64,000 bases of DNA, from contig CAUJDW010000125.1 of NCBI GenBank assembly GCA_963169455.1, positions 186,001-250,000 of the forward strand, in the 5' to 3' direction. The stretch comes from Bacteroidota bacterium. GTDB lineage: Bacteria > Bacteroidota > Bacteroidia > Chitinophagales > Saprospiraceae. The notes under the pieces were generated by a model. That model did no database searches. It was not told where the DNA came from and saw only the letters and a list, made by a program, of their open reading frames with translations. Positions within the stretch are counted from its first letter, which is position 1. Each line of letters opens with the position of its first letter. This document shows positions 27,556 through 36,094 of this stretch, one piece after another. Made by a program: the position numbers and the translations under genes.

Positions 27556-28194
27556 TTACTGCTTTAATGCCTTCACAACTACAAAGGACCCTTCCCCATA
27601 ACCTGGTTTGGGGTACTGAAGTTCCTTAATGTTCTCGAGTTTTCCAAAAAGAGACTGGCTGAAAGATGGGTTTTTGAAGCCGGCCTGTTCCAGCATTTTC
27701 TGTACTCTTTGCACGCTGTAAAAAGTAGCGTGCCGGTAGAAAGTACTCGTTTCGCGGCGTCCTTCGTAAGCCTGGGCAACGGGCCTGTTTTTGTCGAGGA
27801 AGCCGACGATGATGGAGCCGCCGGGTTTCAGCACGCGGTAAGTTTCGGCAAAAGCTGCGGGTACGTCGTCGAGGTGGCAGATCGTCACAAAGAGGACAAA
27901 GTCGAAGTGAATGTCGCGGAAGGGCAGGTTTTCGGCACGGGCCTTGAATACTTCAACGCCCCGGCGCACGGCCAGTTTGGACATCTCTTCCGAAGGCTCC
28001 ACCCCTTCTTTTATGCCGAGAGGGGCGGCGAAGCGGCCGGCGCCCACACCGACCTCCAGGCCGATGAGGTTTTGGGGCAGCGTCAGCAACTGCTGGCGGA
28101 TAGCAAGCAGTTCGGACTCGTAAACAAAGGGGTATTTCTCAAACCACGCGTCATATTCGGCAACGTGGCTTTCAAACGGTGCGATCTGTAACAT
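27556..28194 (-). CDS. Class I SAM-dependent methyltransferase
   Basis: A 212-residue methyltransferase of the class I (Rossmann) type. The SAM-binding motif I is LIGLEVGVGAGRFAAPLG, the acidic motif II corresponds to GVEPSEEMSKLA, and the post motifs are FDFVLFVTICHLDDVPAAF and VLKPGGSIIVGFLDKN. The ATG at 28194 (MLQIAPFESHVAEYDAWF) is preferred; an in-frame upstream start at 28233 adds 13 residues without family character. The substrate cannot be told; this Ubie/BioC-like group acts on small molecules. It directly precedes archease and rtcB, six bases upstream, and so may be co-transcribed, though no role in RNA repair is known. Confidence 0.85.
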   Translation of the reverse strand: MLQIAPFESHVAEYDAWFEKYPFVYESELLAIRQQLLTLPQNLIGLEVGVGAGRFAAPLGIKEGVEPSEEMSKLAVRRGVEVFKARAENLPFRDIHFDFVLFVTICHLDDVPAAFAETYRVLKPGGSIIVGFLDKNRPVAQAYEGRRETSTFYRHATFYSVQRVQKMLEQAGFKNPSFSQSLFGKLENIKELQYPKPGYGEGSFVVVKALKQ

Positions 28195-28319
28195 ACGCTG
28201 ATGTTTTAAGGTATAAAAATCTCTCGCGGGCAAACTAACCCTTTAAAAGTTAAGCTTTTTTTCCCATTGGAGCAATGGAAAAGTGAAGAAGGCGGGGCTG
28301 ACTTTTGTCAGGGGTGGTT

Positions 28320-29126
28320 TCAGGAATGCACTTTCTGCCGCACATAGCCTTCGTAATACACCCTGGAGTAAGGGGGCACGCTTTGGGTGAGCCATACGTT
28401 GCCGCCGATGATGCTGTCATGGCCGATGACGGTATTGCCGCCGAGAATGGTGGCGCCGGAGTATATCACCACCCGGTCCTGAATGGTGGGGTGGCGTTTG
28501 GTCTGCGCCATCTCCTTGGTTACGCTCAGGGCGCCCAGGGTGACGCCCTGGTATATTTTGACGTCGTTGCCAATGTGCACTGTTTCGCCGATGACGACGC
28601 CCGTGCCGTGGTCGATGCAGAAGCGCTCGCCAATGGCGGCGCCGGGGTGAATGTCGATTCCGCTGAGGCTGTGGACGTGTTCGGTGAGTATCCGCGGAAT
28701 GAGCGGCACGCCCAGTTGGAAAAATTCATGGGCAAGCCGGTACACCGCGATGGCCCTGAATCCGGGATAAGTGCGGATGACTTCCGTTTTGTCCACTGCC
28801 GCGGGGTCGCCGGCCAGGATGGCTTCGGCATCGAGGAGGAGCAGGGCATGGACTGTGGGCAGGCGCTCCAGAAAGGCCATTTCCAGCTCGGCCGCCGTTT
28901 TGGGCAGGCGCTCCGCCATGGTTTCCAGCAGGGTAAACAAGTCCAGTTTGAGCTGCCGGTAGTGCTGCTCCAGCTCGCGCCGGCTGGCGTAGCGATGGTC
29001 GGCCAGTTCCGGAAACAGCACTTTCAACAGGCCGTCCAGCCAGTTGCAGACTGCCGAGGGAGAAGGAATCCGCCTGGCGTCCCGATGCGCATGGAATAGT
29101 TTGTCGATGAAGGCCTGTTCTTGCAT
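28320..29126 (-). CDS. cysE: Serine O-acetyltransferase
   Basis: CysE (EpsC type) makes O-acetylserine, the first step of cysteine synthesis; the cysM product at 20732 uses it. The 268 residues comprise an N-terminal helical domain (about 1-140, with FPELADHRYASRRELEQH) and a left-handed beta-helix of hexapeptide repeats with the catalytic segment LSGIDIHPGAAIGERFCIDH, GTGVVIGETVHIGNDVKIYQ and GVTLGALS. The ATG at 29126 (MQEQAFIDKLFHAHRD) fits the family; the open frame to 29219 begins in untypical sequence. It stands alone, with 125 bases to the methyltransferase gene downstream. Confidence 0.92.
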   Translation of the reverse strand: MQEQAFIDKLFHAHRDARRIPSPSAVCNWLDGLLKVLFPELADHRYASRRELEQHYRQLKLDLFTLLETMAERLPKTAAELEMAFLERLPTVHALLLLDAEAILAGDPAAVDKTEVIRTYPGFRAIAVYRLAHEFFQLGVPLIPRILTEHVHSLSGIDIHPGAAIGERFCIDHGTGVVIGETVHIGNDVKIYQGVTLGALSVTKEMAQTKRHPTIQDRVVIYSGATILGGNTVIGHDSIIGGNVWLTQSVPPYSRVYYEGYVRQKVHS

Positions 29127-29260
29127 GATCCGGCGAATGTAGGTTGTAATATCAATATAAACGGGGGGCGGGAAAAAAGTTGCGCGAACAGGGCTATAAA
29201 ATAAGGTGGGGGCGAACAACTCCGAAGAGCGCTTTGCCGGCGCTCTCCGGAGGGCGGAAC

Positions 29261-29674
29261 CTACAGTTTGGTGCAGGTCATGGAACAGGATTCCGAATCG
29301 GCGCCTACCGAGTAAGTGTAGGACATAGTCAGCAAGTTGCCGTTGATGCTTCCCGTGCCGTTAGCGATGTTGAAAGCTGTGCCGTTGACGTTGACGGTTT
29401 GGGCGGGAATATTCAGGCCCTTGCCGCTGACGGTAGCTCTGATGGAGCCGCCAAAATCGCCGAAATTGTTGATCACGATATCATCCTCATCTGTGGTTGA
29501 TTCCGTAATGGAAATGTTGTATTCCCAGTTGCCGGTCACGGAACACGCTTCAATCACACTGTAACTGCCCAGAAAGGCCAGGCGGTCGGGGTCTTTGTCT
29601 TTTTGACAGCCCAGAGAAAGCAGAATTGCCATTCCAGACAACATGATCAAAAACTGAAAGGAGTTGGTTTTCAT
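29261..29674 (-). CDS. Small lipoprotein, possibly lipocalin-like
   Basis: A 137-residue lipoprotein: IMLSGMAILLSLGC gives an acylated Cys near 23. The mature part, about 110 residues, is strand-rich with GSYSVIEACSVTGNWEYNIS, a central VNGTAFNIANGTGSINGN and a cysteine-containing end (SESCSMTCTKL). The pattern of short strands and the position of GSY suggest a lipocalin-like or related small barrel, but no family is firmly recognised. It lies 134 bases downstream of the cysE open region, on the same strand, and is divergent from the type IX cargo gene at 29842. Confidence 0.6.
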   Translation of the reverse strand: MKTNSFQFLIMLSGMAILLSLGCQKDKDPDRLAFLGSYSVIEACSVTGNWEYNISITESTTDEDDIVINNFGDFGGSIRATVSGKGLNIPAQTVNVNGTAFNIANGTGSINGNLLTMSYTYSVGADSESCSMTCTKL

Positions 29675-29841
29675 AATTTTTGGTTTTGGTATACGAGTTG
29701 GTTTTAATGTGTTTGCAAGTTAAATTATTTTTCAAGGACAGCCTTGGATTTTTCTCCTTATTTTCACTTTAATTAAAACAAGCAGGCAAACGCTTTTTCA
29801 TCAGTTGTAGTAAGTTTTTTTGATCACCTAAATTTATTGTT

Positions 29842-30900
29842 ATGCATGATCTTTACAAGGCTTTAGCCTTTCTGGCGGCTTTTCTGCCCTTATCGCTTTC
29901 CGCTCAACAGGATACCCTGCTCTTCGAGGATTTTGAAGGGAACTGGGAAGAGCGGTATCTGGAATTTTACGACGAACCCAATTACGGCAGCGACAGCATC
30001 TGGATCAACCTGGACGCGGACGGCTCCGAAGCGGCGCAGTCGCGGCCCGGCAACTGGTATTTGTCTCTGGATTTCGCAACGCCGGATACCATCCCGGACT
30101 CTCTGGCCAACGTGGTGCTCGCCAGCTCTTCCTGGCTGGTGGATTTCAACATCCAGAACCAGAACTGGCTGATCCTGCCGCCAATACATGTCGTGGACGA
30201 TCAGGCTACGCTGCACTGGAAATCGGCGCCTTTTCAGGGGCCCCGCTACCTGGATGGCTACAAAGTGCTGCTGTCCACCACGGAGATCGACCCCTTCCTG
30301 GGCACTTATGGCGATACCCTCTTCGTGGCAGCTGAAATGCTGTATCCTCTGCCCAATGGCGCCAACGACCCCAACGATGACGCTCTGGAGATCGATAGTT
30401 TCAACATCAGCAATGGTTACGTGCACGCCGACCGCTTCACGCTGGAAGAGTATTATTCCTATACAGAGGGGGACGACATCTTCGTATGCCTGCTGGAGCC
30501 CCACAGCGTGAGCCTGGCGGATTTTGCCGGCGAGACGGTGTACATCGCATTCATGCACGATTCTTATGACGACAACCTCATCTCCCTGGATGATATTCTC
30601 GTGCTGGGCAACGTGATGACCTCCACCGGCGAAGCCGGCGCAGCCGACATTCGCCTGCACACTTATCCCAACCCGGTGGACAATAATCTGAATGTGCTGT
30701 TCCGGCTCGATACCCCCGCTTCCGTTGTTCTGGAGCTGTTCGATATGAGTGGCCGGCGCATGCTGTCTATGCGGGCGGAAGAACGCCTGGCCGGCGAGCA
30801 AAACCTGCAACTCGGCCTGCACCGCCTGCCTGCCGGCGCCTACAACCTGGTGCTCCGCATTGACGGAGCCGCATACAGCCGGCAGATTATCAAAAGGTGA
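29842..30900 (+). CDS. Secreted protein with choice-of-anchor J-like and type IX sorting domains
   Basis: A 352-residue exported protein. A signal (LAFLAAFLPLSLSAQ) is followed by a lectin-like jelly-roll domain (about 22-260) that matches the choice-of-anchor J/cleaved-adhesin group: LLFEDFEGNWEERYLEF, WLILPPIHVVDDQATLHWKS and ETVYIAFMHDSYDDNLISLD. The last 85 residues are a type IX sorting domain: LHTYPNPVDNNLNVLF, VVLELFDMSGRRMLS and LPAGAYNLVLRIDG, ending RQIIKR. It would be exported by the SprA translocon and attached at the surface. It ends 14 bases before a strong hairpin that separates it from a convergent exonuclease gene. Confidence 0.87.
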   Translation: MHDLYKALAFLAAFLPLSLSAQQDTLLFEDFEGNWEERYLEFYDEPNYGSDSIWINLDADGSEAAQSRPGNWYLSLDFATPDTIPDSLANVVLASSSWLVDFNIQNQNWLILPPIHVVDDQATLHWKSAPFQGPRYLDGYKVLLSTTEIDPFLGTYGDTLFVAAEMLYPLPNGANDPNDDALEIDSFNISNGYVHADRFTLEEYYSYTEGDDIFVCLLEPHSVSLADFAGETVYIAFMHDSYDDNLISLDDILVLGNVMTSTGEAGAADIRLHTYPNPVDNNLNVLFRLDTPASVVLELFDMSGRRMLSMRAEERLAGEQNLQLGLHRLPAGAYNLVLRIDGAAYSRQIIKR

Positions 30901-30914
30901 TCTGCACAGTTGCT

Positions 30915-30960
30915 GCCCGGGCCGGAACGCAGGCCTTTAGCCCCGCGTTCCGGCCCGGGC
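30915..30960. terminator. Bidirectional terminator-like hairpin, 16-bp stem
   Basis: GCCCGGGCCGGAACGC (30915-30930) and GCGTTCCGGCCCGGGC (30945-30960) form a perfect 16-bp stem with a 14-base loop. It fills the gap between two convergent genes ending at 30900 and 30962. No T-run follows either side. Its AACGCAGGCCT segment also occurs at 9040-9050, so it may belong to a second dispersed hairpin family. Confidence 0.75.
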
Positions 30961-30961
30961 A

Positions 30962-31714
30962 TCACTTCACGTGCGACACCTGGCCTTCCTCCAGCAGGGG
31001 CATGCGCTTAAAGCGAAGGAAGAGCTGTATGGTGGCCAGCACATCCTTTTCACAATAAAAGGCGATGCGGTTCAGGTCCTGTTCCTGCCAGTAAACGCGG
31101 CCGACGTCGCTGCCGTCGATGTCGTCTTTGGGGGAGGGGAAGCCGAGCAGCGCGGCCAGCAGCTTCAGGGAGGTGAAATGCTTGCGGTCGCCGAATTTCC
31201 AGAGTTCGAGGGTGTCGAGCAGGTGCTGGGTTTCCCAGGGCTTTTTGCCAAACAGGTTAAACACCCCGGGCAGGGGCAGTTGGTTGGCCACCATGCGGCG
31301 GCAGATGTAGGGGATGTCGAACTCCTTGATGTTGTGCCCGCAGAAAAAGTACTTGCCCGGGTCGTTGTAGAATTTGAAGATCAGTTGGGAGAAATCGTTC
31401 AGCAGTTCCGCTTCGTTCTCGCTGGCAAAGGATTTCAGGCGCACCCGCAGGCGCTGGTCTTCCTTGTCGCGGTGCACAACCCCTACCGAGATGCAGACGA
31501 TCTTGCCGAATTCGGCGAATATGCCGGCGCGGCCCTGATAGAGTTGCTCCAGTTCTTCTTCGTCCGTTTCCCCTTCGTGCTGGCGGGTGAACTGGCGGGC
31601 TTTGAGCGCCCAGAGTTCCTTGAAGTCGTCGCTCAGGTTCTGATAGCCGGCTTTTGCCGAAACCGTTTCGATATCGAGAAAGAGGACGTTGGCTATGTCG
31701 ATGCTGTCGATCAT
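30962..31714 (-). CDS. DEDDy 3'-5' exonuclease, PolB-like
   Basis: A 250-residue stand-alone 3'-5' exonuclease of the RNase H-like fold, like the predicted PolB-type exonucleases. Exo I is VLFLDIETVSAK near residue 10, Exo II is FFCGHNIKEFDIPYICRRM near 125, and Exo III is IAFYCEKDVLATIQLFLRF near 225, with the Tyr four residues before Asp that marks the DEDDy group. No polymerase domain is attached. Such proteins probably act in DNA repair or RNA turnover in the cytoplasm. It converges on the type IX cargo gene at 29842 across a strong hairpin. Confidence 0.85.
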   Translation of the reverse strand: MIDSIDIANVLFLDIETVSAKAGYQNLSDDFKELWALKARQFTRQHEGETDEEELEQLYQGRAGIFAEFGKIVCISVGVVHRDKEDQRLRVRLKSFASENEAELLNDFSQLIFKFYNDPGKYFFCGHNIKEFDIPYICRRMVANQLPLPGVFNLFGKKPWETQHLLDTLELWKFGDRKHFTSLKLLAALLGFPSPKDDIDGSDVGRVYWQEQDLNRIAFYCEKDVLATIQLFLRFKRMPLLEEGQVSHVK

Positions 31715-31975
31715 GTGGGTTTTTTTTCGGGCATTTTGCGGGTCGAGCTCCGCATTCCCAAAACTACTAAAAAAGCTGCGAAACCCCGCCGGGAAGGGGA
31801 GCGGGAAAAGAAAAAACAGCCCAGGCAGGCTTGACTATCTGTTAAGGAAATCGTAAATTTTTAAATTGAACATACAATTTTCCCAAAAGGGGGGCCGTTA
31901 CATTCGCAACTCAAGACACGCTTCCGAAATGGCCGCCGGCCATTTCAAACTGTTAACCAAAATCCTTTGTAAATC

Positions 31976-33004
31976 ATGTCCACAAACAGTCCAAGTCCAA
32001 CACCCACCCCCTTCCAGCCCGGCCCTGGCAAACAGGATTCTTCCCAGCAATTCAAGGTTGGAGCGATCATCGCCATCGCCCTGCTGGCCATTGCAACGGT
32101 TGCTTTCCTGGTGCTGTGGAGAGGCGCCGCCAGCAAAGGGGACAACCTGGCCTACGAACTGAATGAATCCGAACAACTGAAGGCAGAACTGGAAAAGCAA
32201 TACTATGAAGCGCTTTCCGAACTGGAAGAACTGCGCGGCAGCAATGAGGAACTCAATGCACTGATCGAACAGCAGAAAGGGGAACTGAAAGACTCCAAAG
32301 ACCGCATCGACGCCCTGTTGCGCGACAGCCGGAACCTGGACAAGGCCCGCAAGGAAATCAAAGCCCTCACCGCCCAGGTCGAGCAGTATCTGGCTGAGAT
32401 CAACCAGCTGCGGGAAGAGAACCAGGTGCTTACCGCCCGTACGGCCCAACTTTCCGAAGAGAATGCTTCGTTGTCGGCCAACCTGGATTCCACCACCATG
32501 GCCAACCAGGAACTGTCTACCGCCAAAGCGGCTCTTGCCAGCGAACGCGACGCCATCGACGCCGAACGCTCGCGCCTGGCCAAAAAGGTCAACGTCGCTT
32601 CCGTGGTCAAGGTCAAAAACATCCAGGTGGATGGCCTGAAAATGAAAGGCACGGGCAAGGCCGTCACGCGCCGCAGCGCCAAGAACATCGAACAGCTTCA
32701 GGTCTGTTTTACCACAACCTCCAACGAGGTGGCCGAGGCCGGCTCCGAAGTTTTCCTGGTCCGCATCATCAACCCGATGGGCGAAACCATGGCCATCGAA
32801 GACCTGGGCTCGGGCATTTTCACCAACAATGCGAATGGTGAACAGATCCGCTTCACCGCCGCCGAGGAAACCGACTACAGCCAGAGCGAAAAGAACATCT
32901 GTACGGTATGGTCGCCCAACCAACCCTTCCCGGAAGGCAACTACACCGTGGAGGTTTACAACAAGGGCTACCTGGCCGGAAGCACGAGCTTCCAGCTCAA
33001 GTAA
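31976..33004 (+). CDS. Membrane-anchored coiled-coil protein of unknown function
   Basis: A 342-residue protein. Residues 1-24 are a proline-rich cytoplasmic tail, 28-50 one membrane helix (VGAIIAIALLAIATVAFLVLW), 58-210 a long coiled coil with clear heptads (ELEELRGSNEELNALIEQQK; RKEIKALTAQVEQYLAEINQ), and 215-342 a globular, strand-rich end domain (QVCFTTTSNEVAEAGSEVFL; EGNYTVEVYNKGYLAGST). The end domain would lie in the periplasm and resembles immunoglobulin-like folds. This architecture is common in Bacteroidota, with no known function. The gene is followed by a clear T-run terminator, so it is probably a single-gene transcript. Confidence 0.72.
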   Translation: MSTNSPSPTPTPFQPGPGKQDSSQQFKVGAIIAIALLAIATVAFLVLWRGAASKGDNLAYELNESEQLKAELEKQYYEALSELEELRGSNEELNALIEQQKGELKDSKDRIDALLRDSRNLDKARKEIKALTAQVEQYLAEINQLREENQVLTARTAQLSEENASLSANLDSTTMANQELSTAKAALASERDAIDAERSRLAKKVNVASVVKVKNIQVDGLKMKGTGKAVTRRSAKNIEQLQVCFTTTSNEVAEAGSEVFLVRIINPMGETMAIEDLGSGIFTNNANGEQIRFTAAEETDYSQSEKNICTVWSPNQPFPEGNYTVEVYNKGYLAGSTSFQLK

Positions 33005-33034
33005 TTCACCAAATCTGCGATAAACGAAAACGGA

Positions 33035-33066
33035 ACCGGAGCCGCCCCTGGCGCTCCGGTTTTTTT
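33035..33066 (+). terminator. Intrinsic terminator
   Basis: ACCGGAGC (33035-33042) pairs with GCTCCGGT (33053-33060), 10-base loop, directly followed by a run of T to 33066. It lies 31 bases after the coiled-coil gene. It is the clearest rho-independent terminator in the window. Confidence 0.88.
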
Positions 33067-33140
33067 ATCTGCCTCCCAGGGCCTCCGGAAATGAACAATT
33101 TGCCCCCTGATCAATTCTCTTTTTGGAATACTGAGCGATC

Positions 33141-33602
33141 ATGGAGAAAAAAGAACAGGAACAGCCCGCAGACAACTGGCGGAATCCCATCGATAAAGAC
33201 AAGGTGGCGGAGAACCCGCACCTGCTGCCCTATGCGCACACCGTCGGCGGGGTTCCCATCAAACCTATCGACCGGGGCAAAGTGAAGGGCCGGGCGGTCA
33301 CAGCCATGTACAAACAAACGGATATGCAACTGGCGCAGATCCGGCAACAGATCGAACTGCTGGCCCAGCAGGCCCACAGGATTCAGCGCCGCATCGCCAT
33401 CTCCGAACAGGTCTATCAGGCGGAAATGAACTTCGAACCGCTCATCGGCTTCACCTATCATCTCTATCAGCGCAGCAACGGCAGCTTCGTCCTCTCCATG
33501 GTCGCACCCCGGGAGTGGGGCCCCAACCCGCCCTACAAATTCGTCGCCACCGTGGAACTGCTGGCCGACCATACCTGGGAGGTGCTGGAGGAGAAGGGGT
33601 GA
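33141..33602 (+). CDS. DUF2452-family protein
   Basis: A 153-residue cytoplasmic protein of the DUF2452 family: NPHLLPYAHTVGGVPIKPID near residues 25-45, then an amphipathic helix (DMQLAQIRQQIELLAQQAHR), EMNFEPLIGFTYHLYQRSN, and the C-terminal SMVAPREWGPNPPYKFVATV. The family is widespread in Bacteroidota and some eukaryotes; its function is not known. The TGA stop is the first part of an 8-bp tandem repeat of seven units, which separates it from the next gene. Confidence 0.85.
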   Translation: MEKKEQEQPADNWRNPIDKDKVAENPHLLPYAHTVGGVPIKPIDRGKVKGRAVTAMYKQTDMQLAQIRQQIELLAQQAHRIQRRIAISEQVYQAEMNFEPLIGFTYHLYQRSNGSFVLSMVAPREWGPNPPYKFVATVELLADHTWEVLEEKG

Positions 33603-33656
33603 CCTGGTGACCTGGTGACCTGGTGACTTGGAGACCTGGAGACCTGGAGACCTGGT
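33601..33656. repeat. Tandem repeat, seven 8-bp units GACCTGGW
   Basis: Units in order: GACCTGGT three times, GACTTGGA, GACCTGGA twice, GACCTGGT. The array begins inside the TGA stop (33600-33602) of the DUF2452 gene and ends 39 bases before the DUF1573 start. It is a microsatellite likely to vary in copy number by strand slippage. Confidence 0.92.
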
Positions 33657-33695
33657 GACGTGCCCCCTCAAGCGATGCCAAACAATTCTGGAAAA

Positions 33696-34085
33696 ATGAA
33701 AGCATTACCGTTTCTCTTTCTTCTGATACCGGTTTTTTATTCCCAGGGTTTCCGGCAGGAAGCGGAGCCCGCCTCCAAAGTCGAATGGCTGGGGGCTACA
33801 ACGCATGATTTTGGCGATGTGCAGCGCCATCAGCCGGTGCGGCATGATTTCCACTTCCGTAACCTCAGCGGCGCGCCGATCATCATAGACAATGTGCGCA
33901 CCTCCTGCGGCTGCACTGTCCCGGATTGGGACAAGGCCGCCGTGCCGCCGGATTCCACTGGCATCATCTCAGTAGAGTATGACGCCCGCGACCCGGGCTA
34001 TTTCCTCAAAAAAGTCAAGGTGTATTTCCACGGCCAACGCCGGGCGGAGGTGCTGTACGTGGAAGGAGACGTAGTGGGAAATTGA
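33696..34085 (+). CDS. DUF1573 exported protein
   Basis: A 129-residue protein with a signal peptide (ALPFLFLLIPVFYSQGF) and a DUF1573 domain: ATTHDFGDVQRHQPVRHDFH, GAPIIIDNVRTSCGCTVPDW, and STGIISVEYDARDPGYFLKKV. The SCGC motif is typical. DUF1573 folds like an immunoglobulin/ASPM-SPD-2-Hydin domain and is common in Bacteroidota envelope proteins with unknown roles. The ATG at 33696 is chosen because it starts the signal; an in-frame GTG at 33660 precedes unlikely residues at the end of the tandem repeat. It converges on the beta-glucan locus. Confidence 0.82.
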   Translation: MKALPFLFLLIPVFYSQGFRQEAEPASKVEWLGATTHDFGDVQRHQPVRHDFHFRNLSGAPIIIDNVRTSCGCTVPDWDKAAVPPDSTGIISVEYDARDPGYFLKKVKVYFHGQRRAEVLYVEGDVVGN

Positions 34086-34195
34086 GGGTGTTCCCTGCCT
34101 GGATTTAAGAAGCCCGTCTCAAAAATCGTTGACACTTCGGCCCAGGAATGTAATAACCGGCCTGAAGCCAATGTAAGGGCTGGCCGTACCGGGGG

Positions 34196-35158
34196 CTACC
34201 GCCTTTCTGTTCCAGATGTCCATTTGGCCCGGCGAGTAATATCCTGCACGGCCATTTTTGGCGTGCGGTCCACCTTAAACAGGCCCCAGTGTTTTTCGGG
34301 TTCCATGGGGTCGGGCGATCCTTTCCAAGGTTCGTCGAAAGCCTCGAAGACAAAGGTGACGATACGCTCGGCGTCGGCCCATTCCATCAGGTCATCGTAG
34401 TATATCTTCTGCATTTCTTCATTGACGTGCTCGGCGTCGATGCCGCGTCCATTGGAATTGGTGGTCCAGCCGGCTTCCGTGATCACGGTTGCTTTATCGG
34501 GGTATAAGTTGGCGACGGCAAAATAGTTTTCCTTGGTGTATTCAAGCGATTCGTGGATGTGCTTGTATTCCCATACCGGGTAGGTGTGAATCGAAATAAA
34601 ATCGACCACTTCAGCCAGCGGCTTCAGTTTGCTCAACCAGGGGACATAGTTTTCGCAGAAGGTGACGGGCTGTTTAGCCCCTTTTTTGACCAGCTTTGTG
34701 TATTCGATCACCCGGCTTACCGGTACGTAATGGTCGGTCCAATCTACGCAGGCTTCGTTGCCGGTCGATAGCGCACAAATGATATCCGGATATTGATTGG
34801 CCAGTTCTATCAGGTGGTTAATGCGTTTCAGGTTTCCGGTGCGGTTTGCGTCCAGTTGTTCTTCTGAATACACGCCACCTCCCCATGGGCAGCCAAAGTT
34901 GTTCATTTCGGCTTCGATAAACGCACCCAGCATCACTTTGAAGTCCAGCTTTTCATTCCGGATTACCTCCAATACGATCTCACTGTGCCGGTCGCAGTCA
35001 TAGAGGCGTAAATATTTCCAGTGCCCGTGAAGGATCAACAGGTCTTCTTTGATCTGTTCATAAGTGGGGTAGGCGCCCCCGGGGTGTTGCCCTTCCCGGA
35101 ATCCCGAATAGCAGATAGCCCGGTCATACGGGAAGGGCAATTTTTCAGAATGGTCCAT
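34196..35158 (-). CDS. GH17-family beta-1,3-glucan-active enzyme, cytoplasmic (copy 1)
   Basis: A 320-residue TIM-barrel hydrolase of glycoside hydrolase family 17, whose bacterial members cut or rearrange beta-1,3-glucan. Acid/base Glu135 lies in CALSTGNEACVDW and nucleophile Glu228 in TVITEAGWTTNS; FDEPWKGSPDP forms the barrel's last active-site loop. There is no signal peptide, so the enzyme should act in the cytoplasm. It is the last gene of a minus-strand run, 10 bases after another GH17 gene. It is more distant in sequence from copies 2 and 3, which are close paralogues, and resembles the interrupted copy 4 in its loops (CYSGFREGQHPGG against SYGGYRHRDHD). Confidence 0.85.
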   Translation of the reverse strand: MDHSEKLPFPYDRAICYSGFREGQHPGGAYPTYEQIKEDLLILHGHWKYLRLYDCDRHSEIVLEVIRNEKLDFKVMLGAFIEAEMNNFGCPWGGGVYSEEQLDANRTGNLKRINHLIELANQYPDIICALSTGNEACVDWTDHYVPVSRVIEYTKLVKKGAKQPVTFCENYVPWLSKLKPLAEVVDFISIHTYPVWEYKHIHESLEYTKENYFAVANLYPDKATVITEAGWTTNSNGRGIDAEHVNEEMQKIYYDDLMEWADAERIVTFVFEAFDEPWKGSPDPMEPEKHWGLFKVDRTPKMAVQDITRRAKWTSGTERR

Positions 35159-35168
35159 GTGGTATTAC

Positions 35169-36053
35169 TTAGAATTTGAGGTTTTCCCGGGCGTCCCACA
35201 GGCCCCAGTAGGCGCCGACATCGCCTTCCGGGCCGACTTTCCAGGACTCGTCGAAGGAGGAAAAATAGAACATCTCAATACCATCCCGGGCAGCCCACTG
35301 CTGCACATTCAGGAAATACCTCAATGCGTTTTCATGCGATGGCTGGGCGTCGTTCAGGCCTGTGCCCTGGCTTGGCCATCCGGTTTCGGTGATGATCACT
35401 TTTTTGCCCTGGCCGGCATGTAAAGCCTGGTAGTACATCTGCTTGATGTGCACCAGGGAATAGTCGATATGGCACCCTTCCCAATAGGGGTAACAATTGG
35501 CCAGAATAACATCGCAGGCGGCGGTAATGTTTGGGCAGGCGCTGAATTCGTAATACGCGTCAACATATCCGACCATTGTATCCGGCAGCGCTTCCTTAAC
35601 CCGGGCGATGTATTCCAGCAACTCTTCTTCCGTCAGGTCCTTTCGGTACAGCACCTCGTTGCCCACGGCGGCAATATCCACATAGCCCTCTTTTGCCAGT
35701 TTGATCAGGCCCGCTATTTCCTCTTCGATCAATGCCTTGTCATCGCCCAGCCAGGCGCCCACCAGGGTTTTTAGCCCGAATTCACGAGCTATGACAGGGA
35801 TCAGTTCATTGCCTTCAATGCAGGAAAAAGAACGGACCCACTTTGTATAAGGCGCAATAATGGCCATCCGGCGCCGAATCTGCTCCTCGGTCAGTATGGA
35901 ACCCGGCTTTTGGCCTTCTTCGTAAGCGCTGTAACACAGGCCGTGCATGCCGTTATTCAACACATTGCGGAACAACTCGCGCAAGCCATCCGGGCTTTTG
36001 CCGGAATAATCTATTCCTTTTAACCCTTCGATTTTACCTGATCTGAAAGACAT
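35169..36053 (-). CDS. GH17-family enzyme, cytoplasmic (copy 2)
   Basis: A 294-residue GH17 barrel without signal peptide. Acid/base Glu133 is in DIAAVGNEVLYRK and nucleophile Glu223 in KVIITETGWPSQG; FYFSSFDESWKVGPEGDVG closes the site. It starts MSFRSGKIEGLKGIDYSGK, a short lead that matches the linker region of the symporter-fused copy next to it (LNRGLNLNGLPGLNFNGQS), and the two share long runs such as YTKWVRSFSC/YTKWIRSFSC and EGNELIP. They are therefore a tandem duplication, one copy free and the other fused. A role in cleaving imported laminari-oligosaccharides is inferred. It begins 41 bases after the fused gene. Confidence 0.87.
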   Translation of the reverse strand: MSFRSGKIEGLKGIDYSGKSPDGLRELFRNVLNNGMHGLCYSAYEEGQKPGSILTEEQIRRRMAIIAPYTKWVRSFSCIEGNELIPVIAREFGLKTLVGAWLGDDKALIEEEIAGLIKLAKEGYVDIAAVGNEVLYRKDLTEEELLEYIARVKEALPDTMVGYVDAYYEFSACPNITAACDVILANCYPYWEGCHIDYSLVHIKQMYYQALHAGQGKKVIITETGWPSQGTGLNDAQPSHENALRYFLNVQQWAARDGIEMFYFSSFDESWKVGPEGDVGAYWGLWDARENLKF

Positions 36054-36094
36054 ATCTTGGTTGATTTAAAGTTGGTTTAAGAAGTGATTTAACC

